A DNA stretch of 64,000 nt, from the NCBI RefSeq assembly GCF_028816475.1, contig NZ_CP118247.1, positions 1,761,001-1,825,000 of the forward strand. The letters run 5' to 3'. The stretch's first letter is position 1; each line of letters begins with the position of its first letter. The notes beneath the pieces were generated by a model. The model worked only from the letters and a program-made list of their open reading frames with translations. It did not search any database and was not told the DNA's origin. Made by a program: the position numbers and the translations under genes. Below, piece by piece: positions 27,701 to 36,346 of the stretch. Source of the DNA: Devosia rhodophyticola (GTDB taxonomy: Bacteria; Pseudomonadota; Alphaproteobacteria; Rhizobiales; Devosiaceae).

Positions 27701-27940
27701 ATGAAAAAGATCATCCTCTCCTCGATCGTTGTTCTTGGCCTTTCCACAGCAGCCTTTGCCCAGGCCGGCACCGACATCACGGCTCTTGATACCGATGGCA
27801 ATGGTGAGTTGAGCCTTGCTGAAGTGCAGGCAACCATGCCTGACGTGACTGCCGAGCAGTTTGCTGCCGCCGATTTGGACGCCAATGGTGAACTGTCCGC
27901 CACCGAATATGCGACCCTGACCGAAGCGCCAGCTCAATAA
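27701..27940 (+). CDS. Small periplasmic EF-hand protein
   Basis: A 79-residue protein with a signal peptide (residues 1-21, cleavage after AFAQA) and two EF-hand loops: DTDGNGELSLAE at 30-41 and DLDANGELSATE at 58-69. Acidic residues sit at the calcium-ligand positions 1, 3, 5 and 12 of loop 1, while loop 2 has Ala-Asn in its middle. GGAG lies nine bases before the ATG. It probably binds calcium in the periplasm. Partner unknown. Confidence 0.8.
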   Translation: MKKIILSSIVVLGLSTAAFAQAGTDITALDTDGNGELSLAEVQATMPDVTAEQFAAADLDANGELSATEYATLTEAPAQ

Positions 27941-27959
27941 GCGTTTCGTTCCGTTGGAG

Positions 27960-27984
27960 GGCCGCCCGCGACAGGGTGGCCTTT
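27960..27984 (+). terminator. Hairpin terminator after the EF-hand gene
   Basis: GGCCGCCC and GGGTGGCC pair (one G-U) around GCGACA and are followed by TTT. It lies 20 bases after the stop, in front of the converging transporter gene. Confidence 0.55.
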
Positions 27985-28868
27985 CACGCCCCAGGCGCTA
28001 GCGGCATATGCCGCGCCTTGGCCCGCAACAGGGTCACCATCAATCCCGACAATACCAGCAAACCGCCCACAATTTCGGGCGGTTTTATTTGCTCGCCCAG
28101 AACGAGATAACCCGAGATTATACCGGTAATGGGCACCAACAAAGTAAAAGGGGCCACGACGGAGGCTGGATGCTGGCCGAGCAGCCAACTCCAGATCGAG
28201 GCACCGAGCAGGGTTGCCGGATAGGCCAGAAAAGCAATCAGCGTGGCGTCGCTCCAGTCAAACTGGCTTATTGCCGTTCCAATCGCTGCCGGACCCTCGA
28301 TAAGAAACGACAGGCAGAGCAACGGAATTGGCGCCACCAGCACCCCCCAAACCGTATAGGACAGGGCGTTGACCTTCCCCACTTTCTTGGTGATCACATT
28401 GGCAAGCCCCCAGGAGAAGGCTGCCAGAAGCGTCATCACCAGCGGCAGCCATGATGCGCCGCCCAGACGATCAGCGGCAATGACAGCAATGCCGGAAAAC
28501 GCAATGACCGCGCCGATGATCTGAAAACGGCCAGGGCGCTCTCCCAGGATCAGGAAGGCCAACCCCATGGTGAAAAACGCCTGTACCTGCAACACCAGCG
28601 AGGCCAGGCCTGCTGGCATGCCCCAAGCCATCGCCAAATTGAGAAAACCATAGAGCGCTACCCCGAACGCAAGACCGAAACCGACAACATAGGGCCAGGG
28701 GGCATTGGGCGGTTTGATGAGCAAGACGGCGGGGATGGCCGCCAGCAGAAACCGCAATGCGGCGGCCAGCAAGGGTGGCAGCGCATCGACGCTTAGTTTG
28801 ATGACGACAAAATTGAAGCCCCAGATGGCGACCACCATCAGCGCCAATGCAATATGGCGTATCGGCAT
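27984..28868 (-). CDS. EamA/DMT family transporter, tandem copy 2
   Basis: A 294-residue inner-membrane protein with ten hydrophobic helices in two EamA repeats, the layout of drug/metabolite exporters such as the O-acetylserine/cysteine exporter type. The N-terminal motif ALMVVAIWGFNFVVIKLSVD is very similar to that of the gene just upstream (ALFVILVWGFNFVAMKWSV). The two genes are the same length and share a base at TGATG, so they are a translationally coupled tandem duplication. The substrate cannot be deduced. Confidence 0.88.
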   Translation of the reverse strand: MPIRHIALALMVVAIWGFNFVVIKLSVDALPPLLAAALRFLLAAIPAVLLIKPPNAPWPYVVGFGLAFGVALYGFLNLAMAWGMPAGLASLVLQVQAFFTMGLAFLILGERPGRFQIIGAVIAFSGIAVIAADRLGGASWLPLVMTLLAAFSWGLANVITKKVGKVNALSYTVWGVLVAPIPLLCLSFLIEGPAAIGTAISQFDWSDATLIAFLAYPATLLGASIWSWLLGQHPASVVAPFTLLVPITGIISGYLVLGEQIKPPEIVGGLLVLSGLMVTLLRAKARHMPLAPGA

Positions 28869-29752
28869 CAGCTGATCGTCACGGCCCGGCGCTTGTTCAG
28901 CAAGCGCGGGCCAAAGACATTGATCACCAGACCGACAAAAATCATGGCGCTGCCAATGAATTCGGCACGGCTGAAGGTTTCGCCCAGAAATATATAGGCG
29001 GCGGCAAAGCCGACAATCGGCACCAATAGCGAAAACGGCGCGACGGTGCTGGCCGGGTGACGGCCAAAAAGAATGGCCCAGCCGCCATAGCCCATCAGGG
29101 TTGATCCATAAGCAATAAATAAAACCGAGCCTAGCGCCAGTGGGCTTAATTGGGTAACGGCGACAAAGTCCTGAGGACCGTTAAAAATCATGGCCAACAC
29201 CAGCATCGGGATGGGGGGGATCAGGGCAGCCCAAACGACGAACCCCAGCATGTCGACCTTTCCGGCGCGCTTGCTGATGATATTGGAAATGCTCCAGAAG
29301 GTGGAGGCGATTAAAGTCATGATCAATGGGATCATCACGGCGCTGCCGATATAGTCGGCGCCAATTGCTGCCAATCCTGCCAGCGCCAACAGCGCCCCAC
29401 CAATCTGCAATTTGTTGGGGCGATCACCGAGCAGGAGAATGGCAAGGCCAGTGGTGATGAAAACCTGCAATTGCATGACAAGGCTGGCCAACCCCGCAGG
29501 CATGCCCATCTCCATGGCGGAAAACAGAAAGCTGAACTGCAGCACGCCCACGGTGGTGCCATAAATGATCAGAAGTCGCCAACTGACGGCGGGGCGCGGG
29601 ATGAAGAATATGGCGGGTAAAACGCAGCCGATATAGCGCAGAGCCGTCAGCATGAACGGCGAAATCTCGGCGACGCTCCACTTCATGGCCACGAAATTGA
29701 AGCCCCAGACCAAAATGACGAACAGGGCCAGGGCGATATCGCGGATGGGCAT
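28868..29752 (-). CDS. EamA/DMT family transporter, tandem copy 1
   Basis: First gene of the pair, 294 residues with ten predicted helices in two EamA repeats and the conserved GMPAGLASLVMQLQVF segment found in both copies. The ATG at 29752 is chosen because the extra residues upstream in the ORF are hydrophilic and not conserved in the sister gene. Amino-acid or metabolite export is likely for the family. Whether the two copies form a heterodimer is open. Confidence 0.88.
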   Translation of the reverse strand: MPIRDIALALFVILVWGFNFVAMKWSVAEISPFMLTALRYIGCVLPAIFFIPRPAVSWRLLIIYGTTVGVLQFSFLFSAMEMGMPAGLASLVMQLQVFITTGLAILLLGDRPNKLQIGGALLALAGLAAIGADYIGSAVMIPLIMTLIASTFWSISNIISKRAGKVDMLGFVVWAALIPPIPMLVLAMIFNGPQDFVAVTQLSPLALGSVLFIAYGSTLMGYGGWAILFGRHPASTVAPFSLLVPIVGFAAAYIFLGETFSRAEFIGSAMIFVGLVINVFGPRLLNKRRAVTIS

Positions 29753-29854
29753 CGGACGCTTTCGGGAGCTGAATTGCCGGGCCCCATGCACGGAAGGGAC
29801 GGCGGATCAATAAACTGGCGGCGGACATTAATGCCCGCCGCGTAGGATAGCCGC

Positions 29855-30895
29855 TCAGGCGGCCTTTTTGCTTATCAGATTGCGTTCGATCAGGGTCTCA
29901 GCGATCTGGATGGCATTGAGCGCTGCGCCTTTGCGCAGGTTGTCCGACACAATCCAGATGGCCAGGCCGTTTTCGACAGTATTGTCTTCGCGGATGCGCG
30001 AAACGAAAGTGTCATATTCGCCAACGCATTCTACCGGGGTCGCATAACCGCCCGTCTCACGCTTGTCGATTACCGAAATGCCGGGTGCGTCGCGCAGGGC
30101 GTCGCGTGCTTCATCAGGCGAGATGGAGTTTTCAAACTCGATATTGACCGCTTCGGCATGACCCACAAATACCGGCACCCGTACGGCGGTGCAGGTCACC
30201 TTGATCTTGGGATCGAGAATTTTCTTGGTTTCGGCCAGAACCTTCCACTCTTCCTTGGTGTAGCCGTCCTCCATGAACACATCGATGTGCGGGATGACGT
30301 TGAAGGCGATTTGCTTGGGGAACTTGCCGGGGGTCGCACTATCGTTGACGAAAATGCCCTTGGTCTGGTTCCAAAGCTCGTCAACGCCTTCCTTGCCGGC
30401 GCCCGAAACCGACTGATAGGTCGACACTACGATGCGTTTGATTTTGGCCAGATCATGCAGCGGCTTGAGCGCGACAACCAGTTGGGCGGTCGAACAATTG
30501 GGATTGGCAATGATATTTTGCCGATTGGTGCGCACCATATAGGCATCAAGCGTTGCCCCGTTTACCTCGGGCACGATCAGGGGCACGTCGGAATGATAAC
30601 GCCAGAAACTGGAATTATCGATAACCATGATGCCCATGGCACCCAGCTTGGGCGCCCACTTCCTGGAGATATCGGATCCGGCCGACATGATGGCGAAATC
30701 AACGCCGGTAAAATCAAAATTATCAAGGTTCTTGGCCTTGAGAACCTTATCACCAAAGCTGAGCTCGCGACCCGTTGAGCGGGACGAGGCCAAGGCGATG
30801 ACTTCATTGGCCGGGAACTTGCGCTCGGCCAGAATATTGAGAACTTCCCGGCCCACATTGCCTGTGGCACCGATTACTGCGACGCGATAGCCCAT
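29855..30895 (-). CDS. asd: Aspartate-semialdehyde dehydrogenase
   Basis: Reduces aspartyl phosphate to aspartate semialdehyde, the branch point for lysine/diaminopimelate, threonine, methionine and isoleucine. The 346-residue protein starts MGYRVAVIGATGNVGREVL; the catalytic cysteine is in NPNCSTAQL (Cys 134), and IDVFMEDGYTKEEWK and VPVFVGHAEAVNIEF are family motifs. GGAG is eight bases before the ATG at 30895; the ORF continues to 31183 without homology. A Thr/Lys-rich leader peptide lies upstream on the same strand. Confidence 0.96.
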   Translation of the reverse strand: MGYRVAVIGATGNVGREVLNILAERKFPANEVIALASSRSTGRELSFGDKVLKAKNLDNFDFTGVDFAIMSAGSDISRKWAPKLGAMGIMVIDNSSFWRYHSDVPLIVPEVNGATLDAYMVRTNRQNIIANPNCSTAQLVVALKPLHDLAKIKRIVVSTYQSVSGAGKEGVDELWNQTKGIFVNDSATPGKFPKQIAFNVIPHIDVFMEDGYTKEEWKVLAETKKILDPKIKVTCTAVRVPVFVGHAEAVNIEFENSISPDEARDALRDAPGISVIDKRETGGYATPVECVGEYDTFVSRIREDNTVENGLAIWIVSDNLRKGAALNAIQIAETLIERNLISKKAA

Positions 30896-31001
30896 ATTGG
30901 AACTCCAGTCCCTTACCAGTTTCCGCTCCCGCGCGATCCTTGTGATCGCGGCCCATCCGGGTTCAACCTCTCCCCGTCGGGAGACGACCCGGGGAAAAGC
31001 G
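30896..31001 (-). promoter_or_regulatory. asd leader region with alternative hairpins
   Basis: After the leader-peptide stop, the minus-strand RNA can form a bulged nine-pair hairpin (TCCCCG..TCG with CGACGGGGA, 30993-30970). Alternatively, its left arm CCGGGT can pair with ACCCGG further on (around 30957-30963). A strong separate stem CGCGATC-ACAAG-GATCGCG (about 30950-30932) lies just before the asd ribosome binding site. Competing pairings are what an attenuator needs. There is no T-run, so a Rho-dependent or translational switch would be required. Confidence 0.45.
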
Positions 31002-31100
31002 TCAGGTGGTTTTGGTAGTTTTGGTGGTAGGCGCAGGTTCACGCCACTGGGCGTTGAGCCCGGTGCTTGCCAGTTCGGCGATGGTGAACAGATTGCGCAT
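31002..31100 (-). CDS. Candidate Thr/Lys leader peptide controlling asd (32 aa)
   Basis: A short ORF reads MRNLFTIAELASTG, then LNAQWREPAP, then ends T-T-K-T-T-K-T-T directly before TGA. The last eight sense codons encode only threonine and lysine, the two amino acids fed back on the aspartate pathway, and the next gene is asd on the same strand. This is the layout of a ribosome-stalling attenuator peptide such as thrL. A promoter lies about 30 bases upstream. The ribosome binding site is weak (GCAGAAAT). I know of no described leader peptide for asd, so the regulatory role is inference. Confidence 0.6.
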   Translation of the reverse strand: MRNLFTIAELASTGLNAQWREPAPTTKTTKTT

Positions 31101-31128
31101 GATATTTCTGCTGATTGAAAGCCACGCC

Positions 31129-31156
31129 TTTCTACGCGCAACAGCTCAAAAGTCAA
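31129..31156 (-). promoter_or_regulatory. Sigma-70-type promoter for the asd leader transcript
   Basis: On the minus strand, TTGACT (31156-31151), a 16-base spacer and TAGAAA (31134-31129) would start transcription near 31122, about 22 bases before the leader ATG. Confidence 0.5.
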
Positions 31157-31280
31157 TGAAATTGGCTTCACATTAGCGCTCAAACACGCACGTCGGCCGA
31201 TCCAGCCTCACCAAGTGTTGGCATGGCAGGCCGATTGGATTAGAGCAGGGCCTTGTTTCATCCTGATCGGCCCGGCATTC

Positions 31281-32459
31281 ATGGCGCACTATGACGTAAT
31301 CATTCTTGGCGCCGGTGCTGCTGGCATGATGGCCGCCATTGAGGCGGGTAAACGCGGGCGTTCGGTCATGGTGGTGGATCACGCCAAATTTCCGGGCGAA
31401 AAGATCCGGATTTCGGGCGGCGGGCGCTGCAACTTTACCAATACCAACACTCAGCGAGATCGCTTTTTATCACACAACCCGCGCTTTGCCCTGTCGGCTC
31501 TGTCGCGATACACGCCGACCGATTTCATCGCCATGGTCAAACGGCATGGCATTGCCTTTCACGAAAAAACTCTCGGCCAGCTGTTTTGTGACAGCAACGC
31601 CCAGCAAATTATTTCGATGTTGACCACCGAAATGCGTGCGGTTGGCGTCAAGCTGGCGCTCTCCACCAGCGTTGTTTCAGTCAACAAGACCGTCAATGGA
31701 TTTGGGGTAGCCCTGTCCGACAGCAATGCCACCTGCGACAGCCTGATCGTGGCCACCGGCGGCAAGTCGATTCCCAAAATGGGTGCCACCAGCTTTGGTT
31801 ATCAGATGGCCAGCCAATTTGGCCTGCGGCTGGTTGAAACCCGTCCGGCTTTGGTGCCGCTGACCTTTGAAGAAGGGGCGTTGGAGCGGCTGAAACCGCT
31901 GGCGGGGATCGCAACGGACGTAACAGTCAGCCATGGCAAGACGCGGTTTGACGAGGCACTGCTGTTTACCCATCGCGGTCTTTCAGGGCCGGCGATCCTG
32001 CAGATTTCATCGTTCTGGCGCGAAGGCGACGAAATTTGCATCGACCTTTTGCCGGACAGCGACGTCATGGCGTTGCTGCGCGAGGCGCGGGCGAAATCTC
32101 CAAAGCTGCAGATACAGACCGTCGTCAGTGCGTGGTTACCCAAAAAGCTGGCGCAGCTCTTGGGCGAAGATCTGGAAATGCCCGGGATGATCGGGGATTT
32201 TTCCGACAAGAAGCTGGCCGTGGTCGCCGATGCTTTGACCAGTTGGACGCTCAAGCCGGTGGGGTCTGAGGGCTATCGCACAGCCGAAGTAACCCTGGGA
32301 GGCGTTGACACGCGCGATCTGGACGCCAAGACCATGGCGGCACGGGCGGTGCCGGGCCTATATTTCATCGGCGAAGTGGTCGATGTGACAGGCTGGCTGG
32401 GGGGCTATAATTTTCAGTGGGCGTGGGCCTCGGGTTGGGCTGCGGGGCAGGTCGCCTAG
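31281..32459 (+). CDS. NAD(P)/FAD-dependent oxidoreductase, HI0933/YhiN/BaiN family
   Basis: A 392-residue flavoprotein. The N-terminal FAD-binding motif is DVIILGAGAAGMMAA, followed by the family signature KIRISGGGRCNFTN. The C-terminus ends GEVVDVTGWLGGYNFQWAW, also diagnostic. The role of this family in most bacteria is unknown; BaiN of gut clostridia reduces bile-acid intermediates, which cannot be carried over here. The ATG at 31281 gives the usual N-terminus. It is divergent from the asd leader. Confidence 0.9.
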   Translation: MAHYDVIILGAGAAGMMAAIEAGKRGRSVMVVDHAKFPGEKIRISGGGRCNFTNTNTQRDRFLSHNPRFALSALSRYTPTDFIAMVKRHGIAFHEKTLGQLFCDSNAQQIISMLTTEMRAVGVKLALSTSVVSVNKTVNGFGVALSDSNATCDSLIVATGGKSIPKMGATSFGYQMASQFGLRLVETRPALVPLTFEEGALERLKPLAGIATDVTVSHGKTRFDEALLFTHRGLSGPAILQISSFWREGDEICIDLLPDSDVMALLREARAKSPKLQIQTVVSAWLPKKLAQLLGEDLEMPGMIGDFSDKKLAVVADALTSWTLKPVGSEGYRTAEVTLGGVDTRDLDAKTMAARAVPGLYFIGEVVDVTGWLGGYNFQWAWASGWAAGQVA

Positions 32460-33025
32460 AATCGAAACCCGATGCGAAGGCCGACATTGGTCACCCCGTC
32501 GTTGGGCGTGCCGCACAGTCCGCCGTCGCTATAGTGCTCGACCGTGCCGATGATCGAGGCACCGGGCAGAACATTGACACCGACACTGGCGGCGGCGCGC
32601 GCCACCGCTACGCAACCAAACCGTGGCGGCGCCGGTGTTGTGCTGGTGGCGAAGGGGGTGCCGTGGGCAGCACCGCCCAGACTTGCTTCGATAAAAACCG
32701 GTAGCAGAGGCAGTTGGGCAGTCAGGCTCAGACCGGCGTAGGCAAAACTATCCTCACCCTTGAAATTGAGCGTGGCACCAATGTGCGGACGCAATTCTGC
32801 AACAACCAGAATGTTGGACAGATCGCCCAGCGAAAACAGCAGTTCGACATTGGCGTCGCTGATGCGCTGCGGATCGAGTAGGGCATTGGTGCCGTTGCCA
32901 ACATCGTGGGACAGGATACCGGTACGCACTTCGGGTAGGATGTCGACCTGCGCATGCGCCATGCCCAGCCCGGCCGAGAGCCAGACCAGAACCACCAATA
33001 TTCGCGCCGCCAGGCCCATTTGCAT
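32456..33025 (-). CDS. PagL-like acyloxyacyl hydrolase (lipid A 3-O-deacylase family), copy 1
   Basis: A 189-residue outer-membrane protein with a signal peptide (1-25, cleavage after AHA) and alternating beta strands ending in an aromatic residue (RIGFRF), as in an eight-stranded barrel. The catalytic His-x-Ser of PagL is seen as HYS at 164-166 near the C-terminus. PagL enzymes remove the 3-O acyl chain from lipid A in the outer membrane. Only the fold and this motif support the function. The next gene upstream is a paralogue. Confidence 0.75.
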   Translation of the reverse strand: MQMGLAARILVVLVWLSAGLGMAHAQVDILPEVRTGILSHDVGNGTNALLDPQRISDANVELLFSLGDLSNILVVAELRPHIGATLNFKGEDSFAYAGLSLTAQLPLLPVFIEASLGGAAHGTPFATSTTPAPPRFGCVAVARAAASVGVNVLPGASIIGTVEHYSDGGLCGTPNDGVTNVGLRIGFRF

Positions 33026-33111
33026 TCCCTTTTGTTGAGGGGAAAACCATGGACGTGGTGAGAACTTGGTTCAAGAAGTGCTTAAAATTGCACTTAACCG
33101 GGGGTTACCAC

Positions 33112-33711
33112 TTAAAATTTATGGCCGAAACGAACGCCGACATTGGATAGACCGGCATTGGCGCTGCACAATTCCCAATTGGATGTGTGCTCATACTGGA
33201 GCGAGGCGGTAACTTTGTCGGAAATGTTCCAGCCCAGCCCATAGCGCTCGTAGAAATTGACGCGGCAGCCAAAATTCTTGCGGCCAGCCGGGGCCCCGGT
33301 CAGATAGCCATTGTGGGCCGCCGCCCCAAAGCTACCCTCAAGAAACAGCGGCGTGTCAAACAGCGGCAACTGCCAGGTCAAGCTCAAATGGGCGATGCTG
33401 TCCTGTCCGGCAAAATTGATGGTGGTGCCGATTTCGGGACGCGGTGAGCCGATCCAGCGAAAGACATCAACGTCCGGCGAAACGAACAGCACATCAAAGC
33501 TGAGGTCATTGACGTGGCCGAGGTCAAAATTCTGAATATCGGAGGGCAGCAAGGCATAATGAGCGTTGTGGGCCGCAAAGCCGATACGCAATTCATCCAC
33601 CACACCGCTAAGCGGATTGGGATCGAGCAAGTCCTGCGCCAACGCCGGAGTTGCCAGCGACAGTGCGCCGATGATTGCCAGTCCAAATTTGCTTATCAAA
33701 GTGCCAGCCAA
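33112..33711 (-). CDS. PagL-like acyloxyacyl hydrolase, copy 2
   Basis: A 199-residue exported protein (signal peptide 1-26, cleavage after ALA) with the same layout as its neighbour: GTTINFAGQDSIAHLSL corresponds to GATLNFKGEDSFAYAGL of copy 1, and both end in a barrel-terminal strand (VGVRFGHKF). The catalytic pair is HTS at 175-177. The two genes are 86 bases apart on one strand, probably a tandem duplication that has diverged strongly. Confidence 0.75.
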   Translation of the reverse strand: MAGTLISKFGLAIIGALSLATPALAQDLLDPNPLSGVVDELRIGFAAHNAHYALLPSDIQNFDLGHVNDLSFDVLFVSPDVDVFRWIGSPRPEIGTTINFAGQDSIAHLSLTWQLPLFDTPLFLEGSFGAAAHNGYLTGAPAGRKNFGCRVNFYERYGLGWNISDKVTASLQYEHTSNWELCSANAGLSNVGVRFGHKF

Positions 33712-33791
33712 TCCATACGCATGTGCTCAATGGTACTAACCTCAAGTCTTGATGCCGAGTCAATGCTCGGGGCATCAATCATGCTGACATG

Positions 33792-33820
33792 AAAAAGCCC
33801 CCGCCGTTGGGGCGAGGGCT
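33792..33820 (-). terminator. Intrinsic terminator of the fasciclin gene
   Basis: On the minus strand a ten-pair stem (33820-33811 with 33805-33796, one U-G, five-base loop) is followed by TTTTT, 22 bases after the stop. Confidence 0.8.
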
Positions 33821-33842
33821 CAAGTATGGCGTGTCGCCCAGC

Positions 33843-34397
33843 TTACTTGGGGAGCAGAACCTTATTGACGACATGGATGACGCCATTGGACTGGTTGACG
33901 TCGGAAATGGTGATCTTGGCAGCGTTGCCGCTTTCATCAACGACATAAAGGACCGAGCCAAGCTTGGTGAACTGCAGGCGGTCGCCCGACAGCGTCTTGA
34001 GCGTAAAGCCCTTGGGGTTGGCTTCCGCTTTGGCCAAAAGATCAGCGTCCGAATATTTGCCGGAAATGACGTGGGCGGTCAGGATTTTGGTCAGCATGCC
34101 CTTGTTTTCGGGCTTCAGCAATGTGTCGACCGTACCAGCGGGCAGCGCAGCGAAGGCCTCATTGGTGGGCGCAAAAACGGTGAACGGGCCGGGGCCGGAA
34201 AGGGCATCAACCAGGCCCGCGGCTTTGACCGCTGCGACCAGGGTTGTGTGGTCCTTGGAATTGACGGCATTTTCGATGATGTTCATGTTGTCAAACATTG
34301 GTGCACCACCGACGCGAACCGACATTTGCGCCATGGCTGCAGTGCTGGTTGTGGCTAAGAGGGCGGCGACGGCGATGGCCTTGATGGAAATGTGCAT
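33843..34397 (-). CDS. Fasciclin (FAS1) domain protein
   Basis: A 184-residue secreted protein with a signal peptide (1-23, cleavage after AMA) and one FAS1 domain carrying GPFTVFAPTNEAFAALP (first conserved box) and the second box NGVIHVVNKVLLP at the end. FAS1 domains mediate adhesion or matrix contacts, and bacterial single-domain proteins of this sort are periplasmic or surface-exposed. GGGAGAG is six bases before the ATG. It ends with its own terminator. Confidence 0.92.
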   Translation of the reverse strand: MHISIKAIAVAALLATTSTAAMAQMSVRVGGAPMFDNMNIIENAVNSKDHTTLVAAVKAAGLVDALSGPGPFTVFAPTNEAFAALPAGTVDTLLKPENKGMLTKILTAHVISGKYSDADLLAKAEANPKGFTLKTLSGDRLQFTKLGSVLYVVDESGNAAKITISDVNQSNGVIHVVNKVLLPK

Positions 34398-34522
34398 TGG
34401 TTCTCTCCCTGAGATCTCATGTTGAAGTCAGCTGGAGGTACGAGCACTCATCACATTAAGTTTCACTGGCTGAAATTTTTTGGTGCGGCGATTTCATCGG
34501 TAGTTGACGATAATGACTTGAC

Positions 34523-34536
34523 CTTTGGCACCAAAG
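34523..34536. promoter_or_regulatory. Dyad CTTTGG-CA-CCAAAG before the LLM gene
   Basis: A perfect 6-bp inverted repeat lies 17 bases upstream of the ATG at 34553, overlapping the probable transcription start. A repressor site is possible. Confidence 0.3.
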
Positions 34537-34552
34537 TGACGATCTGCGCGCC

Positions 34553-35566
34553 ATGACCCAATTAATTCCGCTTTCCCTGCAAGACCTCGCCCCCGTTTCC
34601 GAAGGCACCAGCACTGAGTCCGCATTGCAGCAAACCGTGGCGTTGGCGCAGTTGGCCGACCACCTTGGCTATGAGCGCGTCTGGTATGCCGAGCATCACG
34701 GCATGCCCTCGATTGCTTCTTCGTCGCCAGAAGTGCTCATTGCCAGCGCGGCGGCGCGCACCAGGGCCATTCATGTTGGCTCGGGCGGAGTGATGCTCCC
34801 CAATCATGTTCCGCTCAGGGTGGTTGAGACCTATAGAACTCTTGCCGGGCTTTATCCGAACCGGATTGATCTGGGCATCGGTCGCGCCGGGGGCAGCGAC
34901 GGGCGGACACTCCAGGCACTTCGCTCCTACGGCGGCGAGCATTTTTCCGAGCAGTTGGGCGAAATGCTGGCGTTTGACAATGATGATTTTGGGCCTGAAC
35001 ATCCATTTTCACGGGTGCAGGTAACGCCGTCGGGTGTACAATTGCCGCCGATCTGGCTGTTGGGTTCGTCCGGCGCCAGCGCTAGCGCTGCGGGCAGTCT
35101 GGGCGCGGGCTATGCCTTTGCGGCCCATTTCAGTCATGCCCCGGCAGCGCCTGCGTTCGAAGCCTATCGCTATGCGTTTCGGGCCAATGCACTTTTTCCA
35201 AAGCCTCACGCCATGTTGTGCGTTTCAGTTGTATGTGCGCCGACCGACGAAGAAGCGCAGTTCCTGTCGGGTTCACAGGCGCTTAACTGGGCCTTGTTTC
35301 ACTCGGGACAGATCCGCAGGCTGGTATCGCCCGAAGCGGCTGCCGCCCACGAATACAGCCAGAAAGAGCGCGACATCATCACCCAGCAAAGCGCCCTGTG
35401 GATCATTGGCAGCCCTGAGACGGTGCGCGAAAAGATCATGGCCAAAGTGGCCGAAACCGGCGCTGACGAAGTGATGATCACCACTACCATGCATAGTTAT
35501 GAGTTGCGCCAGCGCTCCTATCGCCTGTTGGCCGACGCGTTTGGACTGACGTCAAGGGTGTTTTAG
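34553..35566 (+). CDS. LLM class flavin-dependent oxidoreductase (MsnO8-like)
   Basis: A 337-residue protein of the bacterial luciferase-like monooxygenase superfamily. RVWYAEHHGMPSIASSSPE, IHVGSGGVMLPNH and RIDLGIGRAGG are its F420/FMN-binding barrel motifs. The C-terminal segment IIGSPETVREKIMA is typical. Such enzymes use reduced flavin, and the substrate is not predictable. It converges with the NUDIX gene, and the stops overlap by four bases. Confidence 0.9.
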   Translation: MTQLIPLSLQDLAPVSEGTSTESALQQTVALAQLADHLGYERVWYAEHHGMPSIASSSPEVLIASAAARTRAIHVGSGGVMLPNHVPLRVVETYRTLAGLYPNRIDLGIGRAGGSDGRTLQALRSYGGEHFSEQLGEMLAFDNDDFGPEHPFSRVQVTPSGVQLPPIWLLGSSGASASAAGSLGAGYAFAAHFSHAPAAPAFEAYRYAFRANALFPKPHAMLCVSVVCAPTDEEAQFLSGSQALNWALFHSGQIRRLVSPEAAAAHEYSQKERDIITQQSALWIIGSPETVREKIMAKVAETGADEVMITTTMHSYELRQRSYRLLADAFGLTSRVF

Positions 35567-36147
35567 TTCAGAAGTTCTGGCCGGTTAAGCGCTGCCCACT
35601 GCAACAGCATGATGGTCTTGGCGTCGATGATGTCGCCAGACTGGATCATTTCCAGCGCCTCGGCAAAGCCCAGTTCGACAATTTCGATGTCCTCGCCCTC
35701 CTCAGCCAGTCCGCCGCCGGTACCCTCTTGCGTCTGATCATCATAGTGGCCAACAAACAGCGACAGTTTTTCGGTCAATGAGCCAGGGCTCATATAAGCA
35801 TCATAAAGATGGACAACCCCGGTCGGGCGGTGGCCGGTTTCCTCGATGGCCTCGCGAATGATGGCGCTGGTGGGATCATCATCATCGAGCAGGCCCGCGC
35901 ATGCTTCGAGCATCCATCCCGAATCACCCGAAGCATGGACCGGATAGCGGAACTGGCGTGTCAGCAGCACGTGAGCAGTTGCCGGATTTATCAGCAGCAT
36001 GGCAGCGGCGTGGCCGTGGTCATATGATCTGCGGCTGTGATGCTGCCACTTGCCGTCGCGGCGAAGAATATCATATTCGGCCCGGGTCAGTGTTGCCCAG
36101 GCTTTCGACAGGGTCTCAACCGCAAGGTTTTTTATGCGTTGCGCCAT
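35563..36147 (-). CDS. NUDIX hydrolase, NudK-like (GDP-mannose/ADP-sugar pyrophosphatase)
   Basis: A 194-residue cytoplasmic enzyme that hydrolyses nucleoside-diphosphate sugars. The Nudix box reads GLLDDDDPTSAIIREAIEET with an Asp in place of the first conserved Glu; REAIEETG carries the metal-binding glutamates. The preceding LTRQFRYPV and the following DAYMSPGSLTEKLSLFV resemble the NudK/ADP-ribose pyrophosphatase group. Substrate preference between GDP-mannose and ADP-ribose cannot be settled from sequence. Confidence 0.85.
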   Translation of the reverse strand: MAQRIKNLAVETLSKAWATLTRAEYDILRRDGKWQHHSRRSYDHGHAAAMLLINPATAHVLLTRQFRYPVHASGDSGWMLEACAGLLDDDDPTSAIIREAIEETGHRPTGVVHLYDAYMSPGSLTEKLSLFVGHYDDQTQEGTGGGLAEEGEDIEIVELGFAEALEMIQSGDIIDAKTIMLLQWAALNRPELLN

Positions 36148-36264
36148 TCAAATACCGTCCAGTCGCTTGTGTAGCGGGTGTATGGGCAAGTTTGGCACGC
36201 AATTCCAGCCCCAATCATTGGCCCTCTGATGCCAAAGTTTATGGCTTTTGCGTGTTTTGTGGCT

Positions 36265-36293
36265 TTGACGTGAGCGCTTGCCGGGTCTAGAAG
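36265..36293 (+). promoter_or_regulatory. Promoter of the sdh operon
   Basis: TTGACG (36265-36270), a 17-base spacer and TAGAAG (36288-36293) give a likely start near 36300 and a 5' leader of about 47 bases before sdhC. Confidence 0.45.
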
Positions 36294-36346
36294 TCTCGAA
36301 CAATTCCAAACTGCAGCGGCCTGTTGCCGCGTGACAGCGAGGCCAC

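Noticed and set aside
30897..31118. ORF of 73 codons on the + strand upstream of asd
   Set aside because: Opposite to the Thr/Lys leader; low-complexity Gly/Arg product without RBS or homology features.
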